Numbered from the stretch's first letter, positions 33,337 through 43,998 are shown. The stretch: DNA of 64,000 nucleotides from Verpa conica (GCA_033030425.1 JAUFSD010000019.1:310001-374000), one strand, 5' to 3'. Translations and numbers: made by a program. The notes: generated by a model not told the origin, from the sequence alone.

Positions 33337-34846
33337 TAAGACCAAGCGCACCATACACCTCATTGCGGGTCCGATCTCGGGGAATGGGCTGTTATCGGCG
33401 CGAACCTTTTACGCGCTGCCATGAATCCAAACACAGAGATATTGAGGGTCTTAACTTCAGGGTCTGAGGTTCTATCTAGAATTCAAGAAAGTTTCCACAC
33501 AATGCTTAGAGGGCTTCCACAAGAGCGCAAGCTGAAAATTACTTGTTTTTACGAGGAACTCCCTATCACAGGATTGGAAAAGGTATATAGGGGGAAAAAC
33601 TAACGCTTTTTACTATTGCTAAATACAAAAGGTGGTTGTCCCCATGAACTCTGCACGTCTCCCTGGCGAATTAAATTATCCGTTGCACGCAAATCACATG
33701 GACATGGCAAAGTTTACCAGTATAGAGGATTCGGAATACAGTTTAATCACACGTGAGATTAAGAGATGGATCAAGGAAGTGAAGAGAAACAAAGTCCTTT
33801 TAGCAGATACGAGTGCTATTCCAGCAGAACAGTCAAGAGATAACTTGGTTAATGGTTAGTCCGTGGTAGCTGTTGTTTTACAATATAGGAATTTATTATT
33901 GACATATTGTAATTCGATTTGGAAGACGAGAGGCGTATGGAAATACTTCGTTGGTTATACCCTGAACCATTTGACACGCGACACCTTGAAATTAGCGAGA
34001 ATAGACAAAAGAACACTGGGCAGTGGATATTTGCAGCACCAGAGGTCCAGTCTTGGGCCAAGAAAAACCCGGATTTCCCACTTCTTTGGGGTTACGGGAT
34101 ACGTATGTACTGCTATTTTTACTAAGGTAGACGTTGTAGCCAAGTATGTACTAATACTGAAAATATGTGGTTTCATAGCTGGCGCCGGTAAAACATTCTT
34201 ATGGTGAGCACTCATTGGCTAGAATATAAATGGAACCCAAACCATGGTCTAACTGCATCTCAGCTCGCTTATGATTGATCATCTCAAAGAGCAAGCACCA
34301 ACAAAAGATTATGGAGTGGCCTATTTCTACTTCAATTACAAAAGCAAAGACAGACAGAGTCCGAGTGATGTCCTTGCAAGCCTCGTGAAACAGCTTGCCC
34401 TTCAAGTGCGCACAGGATACCTACCTGAGACAATTGAGAAATTATACGACGAATTGAGAATCTCAGAATCACGGCCAACCATCAATCGATTAAAAAGGGT
34501 TCTTTTTGCCATCACAAAATCGTTTACTCAGACATTTGTCATTTGTGACGCTCTGGACGAATGTGAGGAGTCTCAACGAGGGAAACTCCTGACTTTGCTC
34601 CATGATATGGGGCTTGCTGGGATAAACCTGTTCCTAACGACGCGGGAGTACCCGGAAGACATACAAGATAGTATTGCATATTACGGGGGCTTGTATAGAC
34701 CAGTTCGCACTTTCAACTTTCTCGGTTGCAACCACCAAAAAAAAAAGAATTAAAGTGACTTAAATAAAATACTCTGAATTTTACCAAGAATTAATATTTT
34801 TAATGGGTGTAATTAGTGCCAAGCCTAATTGTTATGAGCAGCTTGA

Positions 34847-35125
34847 AGGATACAGTCGATTGCAGCCAGATTTAGTGTTCATCATGGGGGACTTGGTCCC
34901 CCAAACTCTCCGAGGGACCACACCAAGAAACTGCTTCAAACCACTAGGCTGGCTGGGGCGGTTCTGGATTTTGAGCAAAAAACGGGGGAGGATGTCGCAG
35001 GCAGTCTTGGAGATATTGGGGAAATGTATAGAGCGGTCAATTCTAAACCGGACCGGCGCCTGTGGAAGCGGGTCATCTTCGACACTGCTCCTACAAGAAG
35101 ATCAAGTCAATTGCGTGCGCAATAG
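34847..35125 (+). other. Open 92-residue frame inside the inserted element, tail repeated
   Basis: An uninterrupted frame without an early Met, reading DHTKKLLQTTRLAGAVLDFE and then GDIGEMYRAVNS ... APTRR ... LRAQ-stop. Its last about 45 codons recur in the second 450-bp repeat (stop near 35577) as GGIGEMYRAIDS ... APTRR ... LRAQ, still open, with many amino-acid changes. It might be the terminal exon of a captured or element gene. I do not recognise the family. Confidence 0.3.
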
Positions 35126-35897
35126 TGCCACCAGTTTACGAAAGAGTCCCAAAAAGGGTTCTTTAGACCTGTGCCATCACACAGGACGTTGATAGGATGC
35201 CGTATTTTGGGGGTTAAGCTTTTTAGGGTTTGTACATATGTCGGAGAAAACGGAATGGGAATGGGATGTCCGAGAGGTCCCAAAGAGACCTTTGTATCTT
35301 TAGTATTGGGCTAGTATAGGAAAATGACTTAGGAAAAGAATATGGCAGATCCAAGGGAAATTGTACTAGTAGAGTAGTGGTTTTAGGTAACGCGGACAGG
35401 AAAAAATAGGGCTTGGAAGGGTCAGGGTTTTGGTATATAAGCGGGGCCTGTCGCGAGCAGTTTTGGAGGTATCGGGGAAATGTATAGAGCGATCGATTCT
35501 GAATCAGACCGGCGCCTGCGGAAGCGGGTCACCTTTAACCTCGCCCCCACGAGGAGATTGGGTCGATTGCGTGCACAATAGTGCAGCCAGTTTACAAAGG
35601 TGTCCCAAAAGGTGTCCTTTAGGCCCGCGCCATCACACAGGATGTTGATGGGATGCCAGATTTTGGGGGTTAAGCTTTTTTAGAGTAAGCGCATATGTTG
35701 GAGAAAACAGAATGGGAATAGGACGTCCGAGAGGTCCCGAAGGGACACTTGTATTTTTAGTATTGGATTAGTATGGGAAAGTGACTTAGAGGAAGGATAT
35801 GGCATATCCAAGTGAATTTGTAATAATCGAAGTGGGTTTAGGTAATATGAGTAGGGAAATAGAGCTCGGAGGGTCGGGGTTTTGGTATATAAGCGGG
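34994..35897. repeat. Direct repeats of about 450 bp, each with a TATA-like box
   Basis: Copy A is about 34994-35448 and copy B about 35449-35897, adjacent head to tail, with many point differences. Both contain GGAAATGTATAGAGCG, CCATCACACAGGA, TTTTGGGGGTTAAGCTTTTT, GAGAAAAC-GAATGGGAAT and, at the end, GGTTTTGGTATATAAGCGGGG. The TATATAAGCGGGG box near the 3' end recalls an LTR U3 promoter. After copy B the sequence TCACCCCGCTTC ... GGATCTTTTA (35899-35990) would be the R-U5 part. Confidence 0.75.
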
Positions 35898-35997
35898 GCT
35901 TCACCCCGCTTCATAGAGGACTTTCTTTCGTTACGCAATCTCTTGTTTCCTAGAGTTCTTTACTAAGAATTCAATTACTTCCTTGGATCTTTTATTG

Positions 35998-36017
35998 TGA
36001 CGATCTAACCATCGTCA
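35998..36017. other. Perfect hairpin beside an LTR-like end
   Basis: TGACGATCTAACCATCGTCA is a 7-bp perfect stem with a 6-nt loop, placed eight bases after the LTR-like segment ending GGATCTTTTA. This is where a retroelement primer-binding site would be expected, but I cannot match it to a tRNA 3' end. Confidence 0.5.
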
Positions 36018-37250
36018 TGACTAGTCTCAAGTACCTCTCCATATAGAGACACCTAAGGATCTCCCTTGAGGGATAGGACTAGCTATCCCATTCCGGTCAA
36101 TAGATACTAAGGAAAGTCGTTACTATGATAGCCCGATCCCTAAGCGAGCTGGCGAGCTCCTAGGACGGAGCGAAGCTCACCGTCGTCGGTATGCGACAGA
36201 GACCAGAGTAATGCGTCAGTAGCTTATAGCTACGGGAGATACTAGTGCAATGAGACTGAAGCAGTTACCTCCATGAACAGAGTTAAGCTCCTGTTCCTCT
36301 AGGAGGAATAATAACAGCTTCGCTGATGGCCAATCTTATGAGAGGCCGAGAGCCATGAAACGAGAGCAAAGCTATGCTTAGTAGTTAGGGCCGCCAGCAA
36401 AATTAATAATTAACCTGGCGGCGTCACGAATCGAACCATATGGGGCTATGCCTTGTGCTTCGCCCTAAGGTCCTTATGGATCAAGATTACCTCTCCGCCA
36501 CGTCCCCAGGTTGGACTAGGAACGTGGGAAAAGAATCTAAGCAACGGCAGGAATTACCAGTGGGTTACCCTACCTAGGGGACTCTGTGTTTTCTAACACC
36601 CCCGAGGCGCCCCACTGTGCCACCCGCCGTTTGCAGAGGGTGCCCCCCTGAGTTGCTGATTCCCTAACAAAAAGACAAGTTTTGGACCCCAAAAATAACC
36701 CCAAAACCGTCAGGAAAATTCATCCAACCAAATCAAACTCGGAGGGTATATGGGGGACAGTGCTGCAAATCCATAGGTGCAATCGGATTTGAAATCGGAC
36801 CATTTTAGCAATAGTTACAGAGCTTTTAGTAACCAACGCTTTTTAGTCGCTTGTCTATCGACCCCGCTAGTTCTTAGGGGCGCTCTAGACTCAGTTGATT
36901 TCCAAGCGCGGAGGAATTGTTCCCCCGCTTCTTGGCAGCCTGCTCGCAATCAAAATCATAGCTTAAACCCGTCCTTCCTCCAGGACAATCATTTTTGCTA
37001 GTCAACGAACAACCGTTGTTCAGAGACCCTCATACTCTTTGCTAAAGACGTTTGTCTTCCCCTGGGAAGCAGAGCCTTTTAAAGTCTTTAGTTATCTATC
37101 CATTAAATCCTTATTCCTATTTTGCCTAGGGACTGTCGACCATCCGTGTTGACGAGCGGTTCTAAGCCTCGCTACTAAAGCTTCTCGTCAGAAAGGGAGG
37201 TTGTTGGTTTTGTTGGTACGGCAGTACTCCCCCGGGAGTGCCCCCGTTAC
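36018..37250. other. Interior of the inserted element, non-coding
   Basis: GC-balanced, without a long conserved frame. It has several short inverted repeats that suggest folded RNA: ATGGC ... GCCAT (36326-36356), and GGCCGCCAG ... CTGGCGGC (36389-36423). A tRNA-like stretch on the minus strand (about 36407-36500) has a TGGTTCGATTCG box but no proper A box. I do not assign a function. Confidence 0.35.
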
Positions 37251-37253
37251 ATT

Positions 37254-37626
37254 TATATCCAAGAGTTTCACCGAAAAATCATTGTTGCCGCCCAAGTCCT
37301 TGCCGTTGTTTCTTTGCTTTGTTGAAAACACAACCGAGGTCCCTGCTGTACCCCGTCACCTAGGTACCCTCCCCAAGTACCGCCGCTACAGGCCTCACCC
37401 CGCTTCGTGGAGAATTTTCTTTCGTTACGCAATCTCTTGTTTCCTAAGTTTTTTACTAAGAATTCAACTACTTATCTTTGGATCTTTTATATCCAAGAAT
37501 TTTACCAAAGAATCATTGTCGCTGTCCAAGTTCTTGCTGTTGTTCTCCCGCTCCATTGAAAACGCAATAGAGTCCTGCCGTCCCTCAATTACCTAGGCAC
37601 CCTCCCCAAGCACCGCCACTACAGAG
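37254..37626. repeat. Repeat pair around a second LTR-like end
   Basis: The segments at 37254-37393 and 37489-37626 are diverged direct copies, sharing TATCCAAGAGTTT-like, AATCATTGT-GC-G, GAAAAC-CAA and the end CCTCCCCAAG-ACCGCC-CTACAG. Between them, 37394-37490 repeats the R-U5-like sequence of 35899-35990 (CACCCCGCTTC, TTTCGTTACGCAATCTCTTG, AAGAATTCAA). Nested or tandemly inserted LTR fragments would explain this order. Confidence 0.65.
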
Positions 37627-39021
37627 GACCATGCAGACTTGGGCTCCAATTAGAGCAAAATCAATATATACAGTGTTTGAGGACTGCAATTGAGTTCTAA
37701 ATCACTGTGGGAAGCATATAGAAGGCATATAAATAGTGTATAAATAGCAGTATATGCACAGTAGTGTAGAAATACAACATCCCCGAGTGGAGAACCACTC
37801 CAACCGTCTTCTGGCCAGAGAACTGTCCTGGCCAAAATGTGTTTTTTGGTCAAAATTTGCCTCCAAACCCGTAATGGAATGGGTCACAATACTCTCTGGA
37901 TATAAATTTTAGTATGCTGATATTTATGTTTCTACCCTTGAAAACTATTTAATATTTATTGCCTTTTTTGTGCCAAGACATTGCCAAGACACCCTTTTTT
38001 AAACTTTATTCTTATTTAATTTATTTTAATTCACTAAAGCTATACTCCTATGTATTTATTCTCAATTTATAGGGTTTTGGAGTATATTTGGTTGTTGGAG
38101 CTGAGAAAAATTGAAAGTGCGAACTGGTCTATACACGCCCCCGTAGCATATGCAGATTCGGCAAGTATTAGGCTCTCGGCAAAGGAAGAAGATATTGCCG
38201 AGTATATTTCACGAAAGATTGAGCAGAGCCCAAGAGCAAGTCGTCTTGTGGGAAAAAGTAATTACAAAGAAAAAATTATTTCTGATCTAGTGGAGTGTGC
38301 TAGTGGAATGTATGATTACCTAAGATTACCTATTCTTATACTAACTTACTTACACAGGTTTTTACTTGTTCACTTTCACATTCAACACTTATGCCAACAG
38401 CCTACCCTATCAGCTTTCTTAGTGGAGCTTGAGATGCTCAAAAGCTCTTCTAAAAACACAAACCCTCTTGATCCCACTTACGATAGAGCTATGGAGATTC
38501 TTCGAGCTAAGGATCCTCGCTGTATTGAACTTACACTGAGGATACTTTCGTGGCTTGTCAATGCTCAGCAGACATTAACTATCCGAGAGCTTCAAATAGC
38601 TGTCTCTATTGGCTCGGATTGTACCGTCTTTGACGAAAAGCTACTACCAGACCCGCAAACAATAATTGAAGTGTGCGCGAGTTTGGTCACGTTAGATGAG
38701 AAGACCGATATCATTAGGCTTGCCAACTACACGGTACAGGAATATCTCCTAAAGAAATCAATACTACCGGCGAAAGCAAACCTTGAACTTGCTATAGCCT
38801 GTACAACGTTCCTTTCGCTCGATATATTCACTCAGCGCTGTAACTCTATTAGTGATCTTAATTCCCGATTCGTCCAGTACCCCTTCTTAGAATATGCGGC
38901 CCAGTATCTATCCATTCACCTCAATAAATGCGACGAGATGTCATCAACAAAGCTTGTCCTGAGATTTCTCTCGAACCCTGGCAACATATCCTCCTATCTT
39001 CAGGCTCTCTATGCTGAAAGC

Positions 39022-39173
39022 CAGAGGTTTAAATGGGCCGGCCCATTAATTAATTCGGGCCGGCCCAGCCACCTTATATGTGGCCCGGGCCAGCAATCAC
39101 CATACTAAATTAATTATTGGGCCAGGCCGGGCCACCCTAGTTTTGAGCCCGGGCCGGCCCATTTAAACCTCTG
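39022..39173. mobile_element. hAT-like MITE (152 bp) inside the NACHT-kinase coding sequence
   Basis: The ends are CAGAGGTTTAAATGGGCC and its perfect inverse; the interior is built of GGGCCGGCCC-type repeats. The 8-bp target duplication CTGAAAGC is at 39014-39021 and 39174-39181. Element plus one duplication is 160 bp, so it shifts the frame and brings a stop within the element (39106-39108). Subtracting it joins YAES to RLGYGLHK in a single open frame. Same family as 31855-31942. Confidence 0.93.
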
Positions 39174-40619
39174 CTGAAAGCCGGCTTGGATACGGTTTAC
39201 ATAAACAATTTTTTGAATATTGGGAGGATTACCATTCAAAGCATTCCAACGAAGAAGTTGCTCTACACACTACAGCAACTATCGGACACTGCTCTGCGGT
39301 CAAAGAATTATACGAAGGTATGGAAATGGCAACATTAGATGATGTAGGGTCGACAACGTTATACCTAGCAGAATATTGGCAACAGGAGAGTGTAGTTGAG
39401 CTTCTACGCTCAAAAGGAGTCGATCCTAGCGTTATAGGAGTCAGAGATTGCCAGACAGCTCATAAAGCAATTATCCGCTTAATGAAGCCAGTTGGTCGCC
39501 GTGAGACTAACCTCAAAATTCAAGCCGAACAATGGAGGCTCGAAACTAAATTCTACGACGGGCATGTAGTACATACAACTTATAGAACACGCCTTGGAGC
39601 GAAGCAGCAGAGAATTAAGATCGAAGAGACATGGGAAATGAAGCACCGGATAGGTTCCGGGAGTTTTGAAACCGTTTCACTTCAGGTTGGAGAAAATGGT
39701 AAACTAAGGGCGGTAAAAGCAGTGCCCCGGAGGGAAGAACCATACCAGATGGTGAGGGAAGTGATGGTCCTGTCGGAAGTAACAGAGGTAATTACCCACC
39801 AATTAGAATACTCGCAGAGCTAACGGTATTTCACTAGTATGGGTATTTGTTCGTACAAACCCAAGGCTGGTACAACAATATAGATTACATCTTTATAGTA
39901 ATGGAATACGCAATGTATGGTAACTTAAGTCAGCATATCGAAACTCGAAACTCAAGACTAGACAACAAAGCAATTAGCAAGCAAATTTTAGAAGGGTTAG
40001 TAGTACTCCACAAGAAGGGGATTTGCCATCGGGATATTAAGCCGCAGGTTTGTCATCCTTTAATCTTCTAGAGATTCCAAGTATACACACTAATATGGTA
40101 ACCCAGAACATCTTGGTCTTTGGATTGAATCCAATATGGGTCAAAATTTCTGACTTTGGAGTATCGAAAATCGAGAAAGGCACTGCGCTAAGAACACAGT
40201 GTGGAACACAATTTTATATGGCTCCCGAGATACTCGGCATCTTCCCACGCAAGCGGTCAACTACCCACTACACAAACTCTATCGATATATGGAGTTTTGG
40301 CTGTGTAGTTTACCAGCTGCTGACCTCAAAGCTACGATTCATACAAGACCCCGACTCTGAGGACAGCATGGAAACTACCGCCATACTACCAACGGAATCT
40401 ATAGATATACATAAAATCTACTCCTATTGCACAGGTTGTATATCATTTCCAACTGAGGAGTTAAGGGAATGTGGGGTAAGCGCAGAAGGAATCAGCTTTG
40501 TAATGGGGCTTCTAGCTCCAGATCCCAGTTCTAGGATGCCCGCATGTTTAGCCTTGAAGAGTAGATGGCTAGTGGAAAAAGATCAAATCACAGTAGAAGA
40601 AACCACAGAAGCCGTTTAG

Positions 40620-41763
40620 GCTAGGTTCTATATAATATATGCAGGTGACCTACCCATTCCTCAAATTTCCCGGTTCAGTACGTACCCAGGTTCTAGGAGG
40701 CTTATTAGGTCCTGAATATTCCTAGATATCTTTAGTTACCCCATATAGCTAACAACCTCAACCTGTCGCTTTCCTCGCTACATAGAGTGCCTTACTCATA
40801 TTTCAAGCCTGATAGAAATTGCGGTAAAACTGAATTGTAGGTTAGAAAGAAGTAGAGGCTTGTTAGATAATGATTCTTGGTCTTCTGTCCTGTTTCAGTA
40901 GCTTGGTATTCGGTGGTTTGTCTTTCTCATTTTTCTTTAAACCTTTTAAATATTTTATAGAGGATTTTTACTATCATAAATACTTAACCTCCGCCTTTTA
41001 AGGCCTATCTCGCGTTGCTAAATATCGTATAGACAATATAGTTCGCAAAGTGTGGAACCCTTATTTATGATTTTTGATACCATCTCTCTTGCCTCTCTTC
41101 TCAAAATCACTTAAAACATTTTTTTTTACAGTGGTATTCCACTTAACTCGCCAACTTTAGATTACCTGAGGGCACCGGTCAATGAGGGATAGATACCCTC
41201 GGTGGGCCAGTAACATCAATAGTTAAATTCCGAGGCACATTCTAGCTGCTGGGGCTATGAAAATACCCAGAAGTAAAAGAAATATAGGGATTTAAATGAT
41301 AACCTCTCCTAGATAGCTCAACTACAGTACAGTCTATGGCCAATCCCTTAACTATGGTTTATAAGTACCAAGAATAAGCCCGCTGATTGACAAGTGCCTG
41401 AATATTTAAGACTATTTTTACTACGATGGTAATTCCTGTCAATGACCGTCAGTATAGTGTAAAAGTACATTCCAAGTATTTTATAGCTATAGTAACAATT
41501 AGCGATATCGAGTAGGTTCATCCAAGATCAAAAGCCTTTGTACAACCATACTCCCCACCAATAATAAACCCAGTCGAGAAACCTCGCAAGGCTGCACATT
41601 AGCCTCTTCACTCCTTCTAAACCCCTCACGAGGACTATGTCCGAATTACCATCCAAGAAACCTAATTTCAACCCACGAACACGAGCGCACCAGCCTAAAC
41701 CCCCCAAAGGAATTATAGATCGCCATACACATTCATTATTAGATTCAGGGCTCATTACCAACC
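40620..41763. other. Intergenic region between kinase-NLR and HeLo-pseudokinase
   Basis: No gene supported. AT-rich with pyrimidine tracts (TCTTTCTCATTTTTCTTTAA near 40921). The last 200 bp include GAACACGAGCGCACC-type sequence and lead into the ATG at 41764. It probably holds the terminator of the first gene and the promoter of the second. Confidence 0.45.
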
Positions 41764-43479
41764 ATGGCTGAATTCGTGGTAGGCGTTGCGCTTGCGATCC
41801 CCGCACTAGTAGAGCTTTCTATTAAGTGAGTTTAAACCCCCGGAAGCTCCCACTTATTGTTCCGGGACCTAATATAACTGACAGACGAGACATCCAGGCT
41901 CGGCAAAGACCTCGTTGACAAATTCCAAAGCTTCAGGAACTACGGACACGAGGTTGATGAGCTTGTCTTGGTAATCGAGAACCACTGGTTTAGACTTGAG
42001 AAGGAGATGAACTTCCTGGCATCTATCGAGAATGACCTCGAGAGTAATCTCAAGGATCATTTCAAAAAGCTTTCAAACATCCTGTGCAGCAAGTTTCGAG
42101 ACCTACGGCTTAAAATCGACGATTATGCTAGGAGAGAGAAGATTTTGCTCAGGTTTAAGTTTATGTTTTTTAAAAAGCTTCTCGCAGAGGCTATTTCGGT
42201 GTTCAATAGCCGGCATCATAACCTCAAGGACTTGATTTGCACCCTCACTCTAAACCCGAGCGAGGTGCTCGATCAGAAGATTAGATCTCAGCCTACAGGT
42301 TCTACCACCCAGTCCATCTCAATGGTGAGGGACTTGCGAGACGCCATCATGGCGATGAAGACGAAGAGAATAAAAGGCAGAGAAGTAAATTTCAATATCG
42401 ACAATAGCTACTGGTACAATCGGCAAGCAATCAGGCACACAACGGCGAAGATACAACAGACACCGGGCAGTACACGGCAGCTTCTAATCGACTCTATCCC
42501 CTGTAGCCCCTCCGAAAGAGCACAGCGTATCCAAGATGTCCGGCAGCTAGCTCTAGTACTTAAATCAGTCACTCCTAGTAATTTCGGCATTCTCCCTTGC
42601 GCCGGAATTGTCGAAGTGACGGGCACTCAAGAAGCCTCCACAATTGAGATGGTATTCGATGTTCCCCCGGGACTGGGAGAACCACAGTCCCTGCGATCCC
42701 TTCTTTTAAATCACGAAAATGGAGCACAGTACCCCATCGATGCGAGGATCGACCTCGCCAAACAACTTGCAAGAACAGTGTTATACGTCCATGCGGTTGA
42801 TTTTGTCCACAAAAACTTTCGCCCAGAGACGATAATCATCTTCAACTCCCACGATACAATCATCTCTTCCACGATTGGGTTTCCTTTCCTTATCGGTTTT
42901 CAAAAGTCCCGTCCTGTGGCTGGTGGGGTTACCCTGTATATGGGAGACACGGCGTGGGAGCAAAATATCTACCGACATCCGGAGCGCCAAGGTCAATTCC
43001 ACCAGACGGCTTACCAGATGGAGCATGACATATATAGTCTTGGTGTGTGCCTACTAGAAATCGCGTTATGGAAATCACTTGTGATTTGGGACGAATACGA
43101 ACAACCTATGAAGTCAGACCTATCGCAGTTCTTACTAGGACCTACTGAGAGTGGGGGTGATGTCAAGGCAGATGAAATAAAGGCGAGGCTAGTAAATATT
43201 GCTAAAGAAAACATACCGCAAATCCTCGGTAGTCGGTATGCCGAGGTTACTGTTTTGTGCTTAACGTGTCTAGATTATAAATTCGACGATGATGCAGATA
43301 CTATGGTCGAGGAGGAGGAGGAGGAGGTTGCTGGGAAACTCCTTAATCCTTTGCGTGAGATGGATACAACTGTGACTGTGGGTGCTAGCTATATAGAGAA
43401 GGTAAGTCAGGCGAACACCCAAGATATCCCAAATCTAACTCGCCAGATCTTGGGGAAACTCGAAGAGATCTCGGTGTGA
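41764..43479 (+). CDS. HeLo-like domain protein with C-terminal pseudokinase (MLKL-like architecture)
   Basis: Exons join(41764..41825, 41898..43479), 1644 nt and 547 aa. The 72-nt intron has donor GTGAGT; acceptor ATCCAG is chosen because it alone keeps the phase and gives LVELSIKLGKDLVDKFQSFR. Residues 1 to about 220 form a helical domain starting MAEFVVGVALAIPALVELSI, like fungal HeLo/HeLo-like cell-death domains. Residues about 245-480 have a protein-kinase fold: VPPGLGEP, hydrophobic VLYVHAVDFVHKNFRPE, DIYSLGVCLLEIALW. The catalytic HRD is H325-K-N, the DFG is I353-G-F, and no glycine loop is evident, so catalysis is unlikely. An acidic run (VEEEEEE) follows. HeLo domains act at membranes, and HeLo-pseudokinase proteins are fungal relatives of MLKL by architecture. 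It lies 1.1 kb after the NACHT-kinase gene on the same strand. Regulation by that neighbour is inference. Confidence 0.82.
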
Positions 43480-43998
43480 TTTCGAACCGGCACAATTCTC
43501 CGAAGGTGAGAGAAGGATACAACGACTCTGTTGGCCGAACCATTCAATTATGCCAAATTTAGTTAAGGGAGGTGCGAAACCTACCCAAAGTCTCTAGAAT
43601 TTCCTAGCGTGGGAATTGCAGGTATATCTAGTTGTGGATTAGAAAAGACGGTAATTAAACGGAAATTTAGAGACTTGCAGTGGTACCGGCTGGGGGGGGG
43701 CCTTTGGTTTTTTCTTTCCGCAAGCCCTCTTTTCCTATAAGCCATATAAAGTAATAGTATATCAGCTGGAAGAACTTTAGCCTTTACAATATTATAGATC
43801 TGATAAGAGATGGCTGCCCAATATCAGAGCACCATATTCCTACTACTTGAAAATCCAAATAAAGTCTATTCCTAAATCTAAATCTAAATATCCCCATCTA
43901 CCAATCTAATATCCCCATACTATCACAGTCTAAATATCTCTATACCATCACAATCTAAATACCCCCATCCCAATCAAGAGCCAATCCACTATTCATAC
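43480..43998. repeat. Intergenic stretch with CTAAATATCCCCAT-type repeats
   Basis: Lies between convergent genes. At 43871-43970 a degenerate unit near CTAAATATCCCCATACTATC AC is repeated four to five times. Otherwise it has a G-run near 43693 and polypyrimidine tracts. The 3' ends of both neighbours should lie here. Confidence 0.6.

Larger units (their letters stand above)
34682..38145. mobile_element. 3464-bp inverted-repeat element inserted in the NACHT gene
   Basis: The left end starts TACGGGGGCTTGTATAGACC and continues AGTTCGCACTTTCAA; the right end is its inverse, ending CTATACACGCCCCCGTA, with about 50 bp of matching arm. The 6-bp target duplication GCATAT is at 34676-34681 and 38146-38151. 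Removing element plus one duplication (3470 bp) joins QDSIAY to ADSASIRL in frame. Inside I see no transposase, only repeats: two direct copies of about 450 bp, a segment repeated at 35894-35990 and 37394-37490, and a third pair at 37254-37393 and 37489-37626. It may be a non-autonomous DNA transposon that has captured LTR-like sequence. The superfamily is uncertain. Confidence 0.8.
33337..40619 (+). pseudogene. STAND/NLR-type gene: lipase-like, NACHT, ankyrin-like, protein kinase; broken by two transposons
   Basis: The exons I can follow are: about 33355..33582 (TPHCGSDLGEWAVIGANLL, the end of an alpha/beta-hydrolase DUF676-like domain, with a frameshift before it); 33632..about 33840 (PLHANHMDMAKF, RWIKEV); about 33914..34102; a 25-nt exon 34179..34203 with the Walker A motif (PGAGKTFLW across the junction); 34264..34681 with Walker B (FVICDALDEC); an insertion of 3464 bp; 38152 onward (SASIRLSAKEEDIAEYISRK and the NACHT winged-helix part); a 152-bp insertion; then an ankyrin-like stretch and kinase in exons ending 39787, 39838..40047 and 40107..40619. 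The kinase keeps GSGSFE, VKAV, HRDIKPQN, DFG and APE. STAND proteins with NACHT domains are signalling switches, many acting in fungal incompatibility and cell death. As it stands the gene cannot make the full protein; the 3' kinase part could still be expressed separately. Confidence 0.8.

Noticed and set aside
36407..36500. tRNA-like sequence on the minus strand with TGGTTCGATTCG
   Set aside because: No A box and a mispaired T stem; it lies inside a repetitive element.
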